The notes: generated from the sequence alone by a model not told the origin. Shown: positions 45,776 to 59,017, numbered from the stretch's first letter. The stretch: DNA of 64,000 nt from Omphiscola glabra (GCA_964017045.1 OZ024804.1:25362899-25426898); one strand, 5' to 3'. Program-made: numbers and translations.

Positions 45776-46466
45776 CTAAAGGAAATTGATCCAAACGACT
45801 CACGTGACATCATATAGCAGAGTCTGTCTCTTGAAACACTTTATATCACAAACTCTACTTTTAAAAAAATATGATTTTATGATAGCATTCTCGAGTCTTC
45901 AAAATTGACTTTCAAGTCACTGTGCCTATAAATGACTAACTGACAACCAAAATAGTAGGGGCTTTCAGCTTGCCATGGGATGTAATGACAAAAACAAAAA
46001 GATCAGGCTAACAGTAAATCATCTATTCTTGAGGAGGTGGTCACATCTATTGAAACAAATTGTATGCACACTGGAGACGTTTCCGCAAATGTCTTTATCA
46101 GTACAAAAAAACAAGCAAAAAAAGTATTTGTCCATGTTGGTATACAAGTAATATTTAGCTAACTAATCCAACAAATACAGCTGGTGGAAACATAAAGTAA
46201 TTTTTTTTTAACATTTTCAAAATATTATCAATAACCCACCCCCCCCCCCCCAACCACACACCCCCCCCCCCCCCTTTTTCTTTCCATTTCTTCACACAAC
46301 AAATATCTGAATTTGCCACTGCTAACAAACGCTGGGAAAATAATAATGTCCAAATAGCAGTCATTACAAAAGTGAAAGCAGTATGTCTAGTATAAGATAT
46401 TGGTAATTAAACAAATGTTTATGTGAGTTAATACAACAGGTTGAGAATGCTGATGCTAACTGGATA

Positions 46467-46720
46467 TTGGAGTGGTGAACAAACTAGGAGGTAATGTTCA
46501 TATCAGTGTTGGAGTGGTGAACAAACTAGGAGGTAATGTTCATATCAGAGTTGGAGTGGTGAACAAACTAAGGAGGTAATGTTAATATCAGAGTTGGAGT
46601 GGTGAACAAACTAGGAGGTAATGTTCATATCAGAGTTGGAGTGGTGAACAAACTAGGAGGTAATGTTCATATCAGAGTTGGAGTGGTGAACAAACTAGGA
46701 GGTAATGTTCATATCAGAGT
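46467..46720. repeat. 42-bp minisatellite, 6 copies
   Basis: Unit TTGGAGTGGTGAACAAACTA followed by GGAGGTAATGTTCATATCAGAG. Copies are nearly identical, with one extra A in one unit. Confidence 0.92.
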
Positions 46721-47277
46721 TGGAGCACAGGTCACTGAACATATCAACCCTAACACAATGCTGTGGTAAATTTAGGAGCAAATAATCCCAAGAAGGATAA
46801 ACACAGGGTAATCTTGTATGATCTCATGGGTTATGGCACAAAGATGTTTTGAGTAACATTGTCAAAGAGATGACGTGTTGATCTACTACTTTCAACATTT
46901 TCAGTTGATTGACATGTCCTGAAACAAATTGTTATTTTGTAACAGATTGATCAGTTATGAGACACATTATCAATTTATAAGTCATTTTATTATAACATTA
47001 AATATTTATGAGTGTCATATAACTAATATAATTTATTTATTTAAAAAATATCTTAATCTTAAAGATTTTCTCAGATATTGGATTTCTAAATTTATTTTTT
47101 TGTCAAACTTCCTAAAACATAATTTAATTGCACAACTATAAATTGCTGTACGTTTAAATATATTTCTATTTTTTAACCATTTCAGAAAATACATCAAATT
47201 GTTATGAATAATATATTAGTTTTGAACGTTTAAGTAAAATTCAAGTTTAATTATTTCAGCACTCCCAATTATTTAAA

Positions 47278-47362
47278 AGGTGGCGTACTACACTATATAA
47301 GAGGTGGGGTACCACGCTATTTAAGACCACTTTATTAATGTTAATAAGAATAATAATAATCT
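47278..47362 (+). mobile_element. LINE 3' tail fragment (CR1-like family)
   Basis: GGTACCACGCTATTTAAGAC followed by an AATAATAAT tail matches the 3' end of the element at 0.5-1.35 kb. A partial second copy of the same block precedes it (GGCGTACTACACTATATAAG). Confidence 0.6.
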
Positions 47363-47590
47363 TGAGACTTAAAAAGATTATCCCAGTAAACTTCAATTCA
47401 CTAGATACAAAAATGAGATTTATAGATTTTTTTTGTTTCTAACATAACTGTTACAAGCAAAGAATACATAAGGCAAAAATAACCAGTATTATAATTCAAA
47501 CCATATCCCTCAAAATAAAAAGAAAATATATATATATATATAAATTTGAGATGAAACTAATCATTGTGTGAAATCTCAAACAAAAACAAC

Positions 47591-47753
47591 CAGTGGCGTA
47601 ACAACGGCTTGGCATTGGGGCAGTTGCCAAGGGTGCCGGCCTGCGCCAGTTTAAAAGGGCGCCGCTAAATTTCTAATTTTTTCAATTTTTCAATTTATCA
47701 AGGGCGCCAAAAATAAATTAGCCAAAGGCGTCAAAAGCTCAGTTACACCTCTG
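47591..47753. mobile_element. hAT-type MITE (163 bp)
   Basis: Ends CAGTGGCGTAAC and, in reverse complement, CAGAGGTGTAAC. Flanks AAAACAAC (47583-47590) and AAAACAAA (47754-47761) match at 7 of 8. The GGGCGCC-rich interior resembles the 7.55 kb MITE, suggesting a related family. Confidence 0.75.
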
Positions 47754-50700
47754 AAAACAAAATTTATGATAACCAGAAATTAGGATTCACAATAAAATAT
47801 GCAAGTAAAGACGTCTATAACCTGTTGGAAACATTCATTTTGAAAATTTTAGATGAAGACAATGAACAAATTTGTTAAAACTTGAATATTCTATATAATA
47901 TACATCAAAATATTAAAGATTTAAGAAATGTGTCCATTGTCTGAATCCTAAATTTTTAAGATGAAGGTGGCCAACAGGTTAATAGACATACGTAATATCT
48001 TTAAACACCAACAATATATTTCATCGTGTCTCAATACATTCTGGTTATCTTAAATGTTCGGGAATATTACAAACTGACTGGTAGCATTGCCCAGTCTACA
48101 AAGTATCTCAGTAAAAGCTTTTAATCAATAACAATGAAAATTCCATCTCATCGTGCAGACTAAACAAATGTTAGCATCAAACAAGAAGATAAGTTAAAAA
48201 AGAATGTGAAGCAATAATCAGTTTCCTTTTTTTTTTTTTTTTTAAAGTCTTTCTAAGATACAGCCAGGACACTATAACACATGGGGGGGGGGGGGGGGAT
48301 ACTTAGTGCTTATTTGGAAACAGGTGAACATCTTGAAAAGGTAATTTATAAAATAAAACAGAATAATTTAGACCGCATGTATGTGAGTAAAAAATGGAAT
48401 AAGAAAATTTACAAAATATTTTACCCCATACATAGATGGAATGTGGAAACAGATTCAATAATTTATTAAATATGTATATGGGAACATGTGTGACACATCA
48501 AAACCTTATTATGTCTTATCTTTTATTTTAAAATTAACAAGCTTTCGGCAATACTTTCATGTTAAACATTTTATTTTATTAATTTTTTTAAAAAATTTTA
48601 AGTAATAATTGTATTGTCTCAATCACTTTATGTCTCATTACGAATTTTGTTAAATCTTTGAAATCTAGATTTTGAAATAACTAGAGTTATTAAAAGTTAA
48701 ATATTTGCTTTCAAATCTCCATGTTTTAATTTTGATATTTGGTTGTAGATATCTAATGTGAAACATTAATGGTGGACAATTTATTCAAACTACTGAAGGG
48801 ATGTATAAAAAAAAAATAAAGTTAAAATTGCTATATTTTTCATTTTAATCAATTGTTATCAACACATGCAATTCTAGTTATAATTTGTCTTTGTCACAAG
48901 CTGTGCTTTTGATGTCTTTGAGTAAATGTCTTCTTAACTGTAAATGATCTGACTAAACACCACAAAATCAAGAACACTATAAGTTACAGTATAAGTTTTT
49001 TTAAAAATGTCTTCAGTTCACGAGGAAGGGGGAAAATCAATAATAGCAATTTATTCATCCCCTCGCAAAGAAACCAAAAGAAGGAGGAAAAATCACAGAG
49101 CTTCTTTGATATGATATAGACATCTGTCATTATTGATTGGTAAAAAGTATAGCTTTAAAAACTATGCATTTAATGAGATACTGTAACACATTCAATTTGA
49201 GATGATCTATTTGTTCATGACTATATGTACCAAAATATAGCTGTGGAAATATAAAGGACCGGTTCAGACATTTTGCAATGGCTGTAAAAGACTTTCAGTT
49301 TATACTTATAATCCTGATTGAATTGATGAGCAATGGCATGCAATACTATGACTTTACAATGGCAGAAGCTCCATCACAGAATATGATCTGGCAACACAGA
49401 GAGGTGACAGAGTAGATGATACTCTTAGCTGAGTGTTTGCATTCATGTGAATTTCAATATAGGTGAGTAATGAGCTGATATTTCTATTATACAAGCTATA
49501 TTAATATGTAATTTTATAAATTTGGCAATTGATCAAGGTGAAAAAATTTATTATAAAGCTAAGGTGTCTTTGAAAAAATATATATTTACAACAATTTGAA
49601 TAATTTTTTCTTTTTTTTGCACTACTGTATAACCCTTTGCCTGGTTCTGCCGAAATAAACATGAAGGTCGTCATTGTACCTTCACTGGTTCCACATGACT
49701 TAAACAGTTGTATTTACTATGATACTTATCAATTCAAATACTATTTTAAAAATCAGATTTTTAAAAAATAATGGCCCAAAAAATTATGATTTAAATAATT
49801 AAGTAATACATATATATTGTATATATTTATTAACACCACACAAATTAGTTCAATATTGTCATAGAAAAAATGTTTGTTTGCCATTATGATAGAAATATAT
49901 ATTTAAAACAATTTTTACTCAAAATGTGCATTGCCAGTGGCACCTCTGTACAAAAATTAAAGGCAATAGACACCAATATACTGGCAATGGTGGTGCCATT
50001 TATATAGATTACCGAATAAACTCCACCCCATTTTTAGCCATTTCTAGCAAACATTGAACAGGGAGAACATGGCCAGGTATCCCAGCATGCACTAGTTAGT
50101 CTTATACTATGCATTTATAAAGTGTGCGTCCACTTATTTGATACTGTGACAAATGTTTGATTCATGTTTAAAGGGTAATATTTATACTGGGCATATGGTG
50201 CACTGCCCTTGGTGGTCAGATTGTGCAAGTGGAAAGTGTGAGGAACTCAGCTGTATGGGGTTGCTTTAGTAAAGAAAAAAAAATCTTGAGAAGCAATGTT
50301 CAGTATCCAGCCACTATAGGTTTTTGGCTTTATTTTTGTTTCTATACTCTTTACAGCTACTGTTCTATTCTTGTGAATTAATGTATTAAGACACTGATAG
50401 TGGGGCATTTAAATATAAATACGGACACAGTATCATAGGGTAACATGACGGATGATCTTCAACACTATAGGCCTCAAGTCAGAGCAAAATTTTGGTTGTG
50501 TTACCCTGCACACCAAATTAGGGCCCCTTAAATATTCAAAGCCCTATGTAGCCCAGGGATTGCAGGGCCCAGGCAGTGGCCTGTCTGAAGTACTGTAAGC
50601 GATTGGTACATAATCAGATGTTTGTTTTGGTCTTGCTCTTACAGGGCAATTATATATCATAACATATTGACATTTGAACATGTTGAATGAAAACACAAAG

Positions 50701-51860
50701 AATACATTAATATACAAATCTGAGTCTGACATGGACAGCATTTACCGCAATTGGTCTCTTAAATATTTTTACAGACAACAGGAAATATAAGGAAATATTT
50801 CACAACCAGACCTGTAATAGAGGAATATAAACTTACTGTACATAAAGCTAACAGCAAGGTGATGAACTATAAATATATAGTACACCCAAGTAAAGAGTAA
50901 GGTAACAGTTGAACAAAAAATGCCAGAGGTGATGTCTTGAATGCCATAAGTTATCATGTAACAGTTATGAACAACAGAAAAATTCTAAAAATGAAATTAA
51001 TTGTGTATTTGTGCCTGGTCTGTTGGTCCATCTATCGTTATTCGTTATCTTCATAACAAGTAGGGCAAATTAATTATATGTTTCTCATAGGGCAGCTCAC
51101 GATCTTGTGTGAATTCAGCCACACACTAATTTGTTATCTTCATGACAGGTATGTCAATGTAATTATGTTTCCCATAGGGCAGTTTACGCTCTTGTGTGAA
51201 TTTCGCCAGCCATTAAACTTTAAGGGTACATCTTGATGAAGTAATTATTGGCTAATGAATACAAATTAAAGTGGCAGGTCATAAAAATAGACTTATTTGT
51301 ATTTCATATCATCTTTGAAAGTTAAAGAATCATATGATTTTAACATACTTTAACAAAAAAATTTTTTCATATATATCTATTTATCTGCTATAAGCCGCAC
51401 ATTGAAAGTTTGGTGCTATCTTACAAATTTTTAAATTTTTTTGCAACATCTAAATTGTAAGCAGTACTCAACTTTTAAAGACTTAAATGGGGAAGGGAGG
51501 AGGGATCTAGTCTAAAAAAAAGTACATATTTAAAACACATCCCTTATAAAAATATAATCTTAAATGCATTTCCCCAAATCTGAGCAACCAATACTATGCT
51601 TACATGACACAAAGGAATATGTCCAAACCTCTGATGAAAACTCAATGAGAAATAAAAAGTAATTAAAAAAATATTCATCTATGATAACAGTTCATTGTGT
51701 TACAGCATATATTTTCAGAGCATGACATGACTCGGTGGTGTTACGGGAATGGTTAACACATTACAAACTCTAATCATGACAAACAGATGGCACATGTTAT
51801 TGTAACACAAGTTCAGGTACAGCAAAACTTTTGACATGACATTACTACAGAACTATAGTT

Positions 51861-51970
51861 CATTTTTAAGTTCATGATTATGTTTGTTAAATTGTATGTA
51901 CAGCGTGGTGAGCCCAGCCCTAGGTTGGGGTACTACGCTTTAAAAAACTTCTTATAATAATAATTATATT
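51861..51970 (+). mobile_element. LINE 3' tail fragment (CR1-like family)
   Basis: TGTACAGCGTGGTGAGCCCA, then GGGGTACTACGCTTTAAAAA and an (ATA)n tail. Only about 110 bp remain. Confidence 0.8.
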
Positions 51971-52499
51971 CTATTAATAAAATGCCTTCTACGTAATCTT
52001 ATTTTTATCTTACGGGTCAAATTTTTAAAAAAAATGAAAATTTAGAAGATTAAAAAAAAAAAAGTCCACCAAGTAGGAGAATTAAAAACAAAATAAATTT
52101 CCGTAAAGAGAGGTCAACATTTTTTTTTCTCCGAAGTTATCTCAATTTTATCACAAAAAAAACAAAACAATTTGAATTCTACAAATTCTTAATAAATTGT
52201 TCTTGTAATTATTTTTAATATGTGCTCAAGGAATTCGTAAATCAAAAGCTGTTCCATTGTTACAAAGCATGCAAATCTGAAATACAGCTTTATTTACAAC
52301 TCAATATTTTAACACTCCTTACATTCAAACATATGGAGATTCCTCCTCCTATGGATAAATGCAATCTGCTATTTACATAACTATAAACAATATCTCACTC
52401 CAGCATATTCAACCATTTTTCTTTTTTTTGTTTTTGTAAATAAAAAATAAAAAACAACTCAAAAGTGTCAGTAGGGAGACTTTGACTGATGATGCAAAA

Positions 52500-52745
52500 C
52501 ATTGTTGGATCTTGTTGTCAAACAAAGGGTCAAACATTGTTGGATCTTCTTGTCAAACAAAGGGTCAAACATTGTTGGATCTTCTTGTCAAACAAAGGGT
52601 CATGGACATACCCTGAAACCTGAGCTGAAATTAAAGACTGCTATCCTGAAGACAAAGTTAAAAACTATGTTTCTTTGGATAAGCCCCACAAGGATTGTTT
52701 TCATCATGATTGAAACCCCACAAGGATTGTTTTCATCATGATTGA
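52500..52745. repeat. 35-bp (x3) and 31-bp (x2) tandem repeats
   Basis: ATTGTTGGATCTTCTTGTCA units at 52500-52602, then CCCCACAAGGATTGTTTTCA units at 52682-52745. The 79-codon plus frame spanning them is repeat-driven. Confidence 0.85.
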
Positions 52746-53284
52746 AAACTGGAAGCTCAAGCAAAGTTGTGTCTGTATTTTCTCAACTCATGTTATTTTT
52801 AGGACTCTCTGACTTGATGAAAATTATTTACCACAGGAACAGCACAAGAAGAATAAAATAGTGTAGGAACCAACACACCATTGAATTTTCCGGAAAGCTG
52901 TTTTAGTGCAAGTCATTGAGAAAACAAAACAAAGAGAGGAATAAAGGGCAATCCTTATACGTGTATGAGGAATACAAGTGATCACTGTGGTATGTAAATG
53001 AAATCAAAACAGATGCTTTAGTGTGACTGCCAGCACATATTAAAGCTAAACAAAGCATGATTGTGTGTCTAAATTGTTGTATTATTACATTGGACAGGGG
53101 CTCGACTCCTTAAAGATGGTGATTTCTTTCCTGACAGAATAGGGTTGTCAACTATAAAGATTTAAAACTTTTTTATAAATGAAATATATTTATATAATTT
53201 TTTAAATATTATATTACATGATGAGGTAAGTTTGATTTACAGTATAAGTAAGAATGAGATTCTTTCCTTTTCAGTACATGTAAA

Positions 53285-53592
53285 AGTCTCTTTGTTTGAT
53301 TTAAATTACAAGGTAAATGAGATTGTTTGATTTACAGTACATGGCTAAGAATGAGATTATTTGATTTACAGTACATGGCTAAGAATGGGATTATTTGATT
53401 AACATACATGGCTAGGAATTAAATTGTTTGATTTACAGTACATGGCTAGGAATGAAATTGTTTGATTTACAGTACATGGCTAAGAATGAGATTGTTTGAT
53501 TTAAAGTACATGTCATGGCTAAGAATGTGATTATTTGATTAACAGTACATGGCTAAGAATGAGATAATTTGATTAACAGTAGAAGCTAAGAG
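53285..53592. repeat. ~34-bp minisatellite, ~8 copies
   Basis: Unit TTGATTTACAGTACATGGCT followed by AAGAATGAGATTGT, with deletions in the outer copies. Confidence 0.85.
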
Positions 53593-55291
53593 TTTTTTTT
53601 ATTTACAGTGCATTCTGAGAAAGCCATGTACTTTTATACTTCACTAAAAGGAAGAAAACATTGCAAATATAACTTACAAGAAACAGATTGAACATTTTTT
53701 TTGTTAAAGTCAAATTGACAGCTGAATAGCTTGTTTTGTAGGTTTGTTCCCCACATTGACAAATCATTTAGTATGTTAGAAATTTTTTATTTTTTTTTTT
53801 TAAATTGCTTCAACCAAGCATTGAATTGTAGAAAATTCAACTCGCCCTAAAAAAAACCATATTTAATTTTTAAGTTATTACAAAATGTAGTCCAGTGCCC
53901 CAGATGTCATGAGTTATTTCTGTGTGATGTTAATGCCACCAACAGCAGTCAAGCTCAAGGGAAGTCTACACATTTTTGTTTAAAAAATGGCATACAGTAA
54001 GATCAAGATATAACAATTTTATGAGAGAATGATCTCTCACACATACAGTAAACACTTCAGGAGAGTGTCCAAAAAGCTGACATGAGAACAATTGGCAGAT
54101 CTTAGATCAAGATCTGACACAAACAATTTGTCAAGTCTGAGATCCTGGGTGGGCAGTGTCTACTGCAAAGAGATACGGAAATGTTGTACAGTTTTGAAAG
54201 ACAATTTCTGACCAGTGGTGTCATGCATTCAAATGGCTTTCCTTTGCAAATAAAGTAGTCAAGGGAGAACTGCCTGCCATGGTGATATGGATGTAAAAAA
54301 AAAATGGAATTTTTTCATATAAAAAAAAAGTGCAGCTGTTATTTTTCTGTATTATTGCACAGGCTGCTAATGAGTAAAATATTGAGAGTGATTAAACTTA
54401 TAAATAGTCAAGCACCGTCTTGAGATTCTCAGTTTCTTTGTTGCTGCTTGATAGGTCAAGTCGGTAGGTCAAGTCAGCAAAACAAGTTGACAGGAAACGT
54501 TTCAAAATGTTAAGAAGAGAGCAAAAAAAATATAATTATCCTCAATAGCAGAGATAAATAAACATGCAAGTTGTATACATGAAAAAACTTTAACATGTCT
54601 GAAACAACAGAATAAAATACAAGCTGTAGAGAGTGGATATTGCTTTGCGCTTATAGGCAAATGAGTAGCTTTATGTTGACCATTGATACAAGTAAACAGT
54701 AGCTATGTAAGTAAACTAAATGCATGCTTTGTTAGGTAAATAACTCATTTGGGTGAAACAAAGAGTTCAAACATGGAGTAGAATATAAGTGTCATGCTAG
54801 AGGTCAGCAATGATAACAAACTTTATGCCCTGAAAGTGGGTCAAGCCAATTTTCGCATCAACAAGATAAGGATAATTTAATAAAGAAACAAGAAAACTGG
54901 CAATTAACTGGTTATGCCAGGGAAGTAATTTGGAATTAAAACATACTGCGCTCCAGTCCCAAACATTTCATTTGTCAAAACAAACAAAAAAGTACTCAAA
55001 AACTTAATTTATAATTATGAAACTAAAAAAATCCTAATATTGGATAAAAGATGTTTTTTCAAACACAAATTTAAAAAAAAATAATAATAATATATACTAC
55101 TGTGATCACAGATATTAAGAATATGTTCTTTTATTAAATGTGACCTAAATATTGTGTTCTTTTACTTTTTAAAATTATGTTATAGTACTTTCAAATTTAA
55201 ATGAAAATATAGCTAAATAATATGGAGATTAAAATAAACCCTGGCAAAGAATAAATATTTCTTCAACCTGAGACAGAGTGCATTACTGATA

Positions 55292-55595
55292 ATGCACATT
55301 TAACTTTTCCTTGATAGAGCACTTATTTATGAGATGCACATTTAACTTTTCCTTGATAGAGCCCTTATGTATGAGATGCACATTTAACTTTTCCTTGATA
55401 GAGCCCTTATTTATGAGATGCACATTTAACTTTTCCTTGATAGAGCACTTATTTATGAGATGCACATTTAACTTTTCCTTGATAGAGCACTTATTTATGA
55501 GATGCACATTTAACTTTTCCTTGATAGAGCACTTATTTATGAGATGCACATTTAACTTTTCCTTGATAGAGCACTTATTTATGAGATGCACATTT
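55292..55595. repeat. 42-bp minisatellite, 7.2 copies
   Basis: ATGCACATTTAACTTTTCCT starts at 55292, 55334 and every 42 bp up to 55586. It lies 350 bp past the receptor stop codon, hence probably in its 3' UTR. It is open on both strands because 42 is a multiple of three. The encoded 14-residue repeats have no recognisable identity. Confidence 0.93.
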
Positions 55596-55947
55596 GCAAA
55601 TGCAATTTCTCTTCATCCTAAGATATTCTTCTTTCTTCACATGATAGAAAAATACAAAAGTGTAAAAAAAATTTTTTTTAAATTTGTAGTTTACAAAATT
55701 AAATAAAAAAAGAATTGTTGAATGTCATATTTGATAAACAATTGAATGTCCACAAAATATTTGTTTTGAAGGCCAATAAGTGAAAATACAAACAAAATTT
55801 CAGTTCTTTATATAAATCTAAAAAAAACTAAAAAATCTTACGGCATATAATTACCAATTACAAAGTTAATATTCCCATAAACGTTTCCTCTTTAAATGAA
55901 CTAAAATCTCAAATCCAAAAAAGCAGACATGAAAAGATACTTTTATA

Positions 55948-56761
55948 TTAACTGCTCTTTAGTTTGTGCTTTAGGTGAAATAACCGATAAGTAAATAAAA
56001 GAATTATGAAAGAATTGATAACAAATATACCCAACAGATAACCCAGACTGTTACCAACGTTCTCAAAATGCCATTTTGATTGGACAAAAGCTCTGCGCTC
56101 CCTGAAGTCTAGAAGAACCCCCTGAAGTTGATCCATGACTGCCAAAATGGAAGACACGTGAAACAGCTGATGGGAGTGCCCGATGATGTCGAAAATCCCT
56201 GGGAGGAGGCGTTCAGGGAAGTGGGATGCGTAGAGGAATGCTGCGATGAGTGCAAACAAAAACTGTCTGCTGTGCAGTTGCGGGGCGGTCGAATGGCCCT
56301 CATCTGATCCACTCTGAGAAATCCTATAAATAATGGGCAAGCTGTCATGAATGTAGGGAATGGCAAATGCTCCAAGCCGCAGGGCTTTGCGCAAAGGACC
56401 GGGCTTCATGAAACGGGTCTCACACGATGTGAATGTGCAGAGTATGGCACTGATTGCCGCCAGATTGACGTAGTTGTCTCTGTACCAGATAAGGCTTGAT
56501 TCGTCACGAAGAAGGTCCGCTGGGAAGCAGTAGGCCCTGTAGATGACAGCCACTCCAAAGCTGAACAGGCTCAGAGCAGAGTAATCCAGGAAGAAGCAAA
56601 CATGCCTGGCTCTGTCAGACATGACATTGAAGAGATGAGCTACAGCGCTGGCCAATGGGAAGGCACAACACACCAAGAGATAGGTCAGCAATGGCCAGGT
56701 GTAGGAGTCATTCCAAAAGTCTATGCTAAACCATAAGTGACAGGCTATATACACAAAGTAC
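55948..56761 (-). CDS. PAQR5-like: PAQR receptor, coding exon 3
   Basis: Acceptor ..TTTTGGTAACAG at 56762-56763 and onward, exon from G56761 to the stop at 55948. It completes codon W67 and encodes residues 68-337: most transmembrane segments and the S-x3-H, D and H-x3-H residues. The open frame continues upstream to a Met at 56853, but that part is intron 2 and has no similarity to the family. Confidence 0.93.
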
Positions 56762-59017
56762 CTGTTACCAAAACAGATATAAAAAAAAAAAAGTATAAGT
56801 TTCATTCTAATAATTTTTTTCAATATCTGATATAGCTTTTTTTCATTAGCCATTATTTTATTTAAAAAGACAACCTATCTAGTTAGATTTTTTAAAGTTA
56901 ATTAACTCAAAATATATTTACAGGAGATAGTAGATAATTTTTTAAATTACAAAATTATTGGTAGTGAAAAGCTGATGACAAATGCATTAATAAGGAAGAA
57001 GAATTGAAAATTGAAAAAATCATCTTTTAACAAATTTGCTTAAAATTGGATATGCCTACCAGGTTGGCAAGAAGTGTGTCCATATATTAATTGTCTCATT
57101 TGTGGGATCAAATAGACTCAGTAGGCACTGTGTGACTGAGCTTTTAGGGTGGCGGTAGCCACGGAGAATGTAGTGTTCATGAAAGTGCTCTGGAACCTGA
57201 ATGTAAAGATCAAAATTACATTATTTTATAACATCTCATTTGGGATGTCCTTTACCCAATAATAAGGGTTATATTTTAATTTTTTTTTTTTTTCAGCTGA
57301 GCATTAGAGAGACCCTATCCAAAACAACATTTTGTTTAAATTTTGCACTAAACATTTTAAATAAAGCAATAATGTGTCTTGAAAAGTTACAGATCTAAAA
57401 ATAATATATATATATATAAATAAATTAATGGATTAGCTTACGTAGTAATTTATACATTTAATTTCAATAATCAGAGGTCCAAATTATACAGCTAATTTAT
57501 TTTAGCAAAATTTTTAAACAACTGTTAACAACTGGTTTGTGAGCATGGTTGGTATGGAACGACATTGGGGAGGGGGGGTGAATAGGTCTCTCAGGGCTGG
57601 CTGCGATTGGTTGTTAGTATGTTTAATAAACCCTTTAGGTGAATAAATGCCATGTGAACACGAGTCGCAAGTTAGTTATTGTTGTAATGTGAAATGAGCA
57701 AGGCTGACATCGGTTTTAAGTTGTTGTTCTGTATTCCAGAGTGTTGTTGTTGGCAGATGTTTGTAAACTCAAACTGGAGTGTTCACCATCTTTTTTTTCT
57801 GTTAGCAGGGATTTTTCATTATGTGACACTTGTAGTTTTGAACACAGTGTAATATCAAACAAGAACATGGTAAATAAATGACTTTAGCATTTACAGCCTA
57901 GTGTTGTTCTGCTTGTTGCCACCAAGTGCGGCCAGAAAAAGACGAGATAATACACCAGAGTTTCATCAGACAAGTTGTTCCCTTAGACAACATATTTAGA
58001 GCCTATAAAACTGCCCAGCAGTAGACTTGTTTACTGTGGGAGGTTCGTTACAAAAAAAAGTGCAACTATATCAATCAAAGTAAACTAAGTTTTATTAAAA
58101 TTGTTACACCACTGATAGAGTAACATTCATTTAGATCATAACGAAACAATCAAACAGTTGTTTTATGAGTTATCAAAAGGTTACTATCCTATCTACAATT
58201 GATTTATAGAATTACCTGTACTCTACACAATCTCTCAGCACTTTAAAACTAGCCTAGACATACTTTCTGCACAATTTTTTTTTTCTTTTTCAGTTTGCTT
58301 GTGGTCAATATGGCAGAGCTGACTTAATGAATTTTATAAGAATATATGGGACTCTCACAAATTCAAAAATACAAAAGTAAGAAGAATAAGGCCCACTACT
58401 CCATTTTCATATGTGAGGAATAAAGCCCACTAACCCTATACCTATGTAAGGAAGTAAGCTCATAACCTCATACAATATATGATGAATAAAGCCCACAGCC
58501 CTATTTAATATATGATGAGTAAAGCCCACTGAATAATAGTAAAAACAAAATCAATTGATAATAACTAGGTGCCTGAGCAATCTAAACTGACTCAAACCAA
58601 ATAGCTGGTGGTCTGGTTCAATCCCCACCAAAGCCAACATCCCAAGACAGAACCTATCTAAGAGAAGGCAAACTCTGAATTCAAACAAAGAGCCAGAATC
58701 ATCAATAAATTGATCGTGGCCCCTGAAATATAAGAAGAAGAAAATAACTGCTAATCTATGGAAGCGTAGATTCAAGTCTCACTTGGACTGCCACCAATTA
58801 ATTGACCTGAAAGTCCTTTCATGACTTTCAAATGACCATTTTTTTTTTTATCTCTAATGTAAGAATGTAGACAGGTATGTTACAGTTAGACCAAGTATAA
58901 AAATCAGTTCAAGATTCCAAAATATACATGCACATATTTCTAAACTCAGCTTACCTGATGAACATTATAAATGGGGCCACTTAGGCCTCGCCCTGCAGAT
59001 ACTGACATTCCTAGCAT
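55948..59017 (-). CDS. PAQR5-like: Membrane progestin receptor, PAQR family (PAQR5/mPR gamma-like), 3 coding exons
   Basis: Join on the minus strand of 59017-58955, 57196-57060 and 56761-55948: 1014 nt, 337 residues plus stop, both junctions GT-AG and in frame. PAQR proteins are seven- or eight-pass membrane proteins that bind progestogens or adiponectin-type ligands. This one resembles the mPR branch. Family signatures in order are HQVPEHFHEHYILRGYRHP (20-38), SLFDPTNETINIWTHFLP (48-65), S105-x3-H109 and D126 (zinc/active-site set), ERLLPGIFDIIGHSHQLFHV including H264-x3-H268, and a final hydrophobic segment (~305-326). Length fits the family (about 330-350). It starts at the first Met of the exon (MLGMSVSAG). 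Residues upstream could extend it if an earlier coding exon exists. It is the only intact host gene found here. The PAQR5 subtype call is by eye. Confidence 0.93.
57060..57196 (-). CDS. PAQR5-like: PAQR receptor, coding exon 2
   Basis: 137 nt between acceptor TTTACATTCAG and donor CTG|GTAGGC. It encodes residues 22-66 plus two bases of W67, with the NETINIWTH family signature. Introns on either side are 1758 and 298 bp. The exon is too short to be found as a long open frame. Confidence 0.92.
58556..58790 (+). repeat. Possible tRNA-like SINE
   Basis: GGTTCAATCCCC (58616) and GATTCAAGTCTC (58769) both resemble pol III B boxes, with an AAGAAGAAG run between them. It lies just 3' (on the minus strand) of the first receptor coding exon. 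No A box or target duplication was verified. Confidence 0.25.
58955..59017 (-). CDS. PAQR5-like: PAQR receptor, first recognised coding exon
   Basis: 63 nt coding for MLGMSVSAGRGLSG through HQ, ending at donor CAG|GTAAGC in phase 0. An acceptor-like CTTCTTCGCATTATCAG ends at 59033, so the exon probably starts at 59032 with 15 nt before the ATG and at least one exon lies further upstream. A second in-frame Met (59008) is an alternative start. Confidence 0.82.

Larger units (their letters stand above)
46720..55290. other. Gene-free, transposon-poor AT-rich DNA; possible 3' UTR of the receptor
   Basis: No ORF above 80 codons with content. It holds short LINE tails at 47.28 and 51.87 kb, a MITE at 47.59 kb and three small tandem arrays. 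Its low transposon load and minus-strand position just past the receptor stop are consistent with a transcribed 3' UTR, but that is inference. Confidence 0.35.

Noticed and set aside
44953..45813. 286- and 234-codon Pro/Ser-rich minus-strand frames
   Set aside because: They overlap each other in different frames and are produced by the ~20-bp GGATGGCAG array.
55283..55706. Opposed 102- and 131-codon repeat proteins
   Set aside because: Both come from a 42-bp array that is open on both strands. It lies just past the receptor stop codon.
56762..56853. Extension of the receptor frame to a Met at 56853
   Set aside because: This stretch is intronic. The splice acceptor at 56762-56763 and the upstream exons restore the conserved family N-terminus, which the extension lacks.
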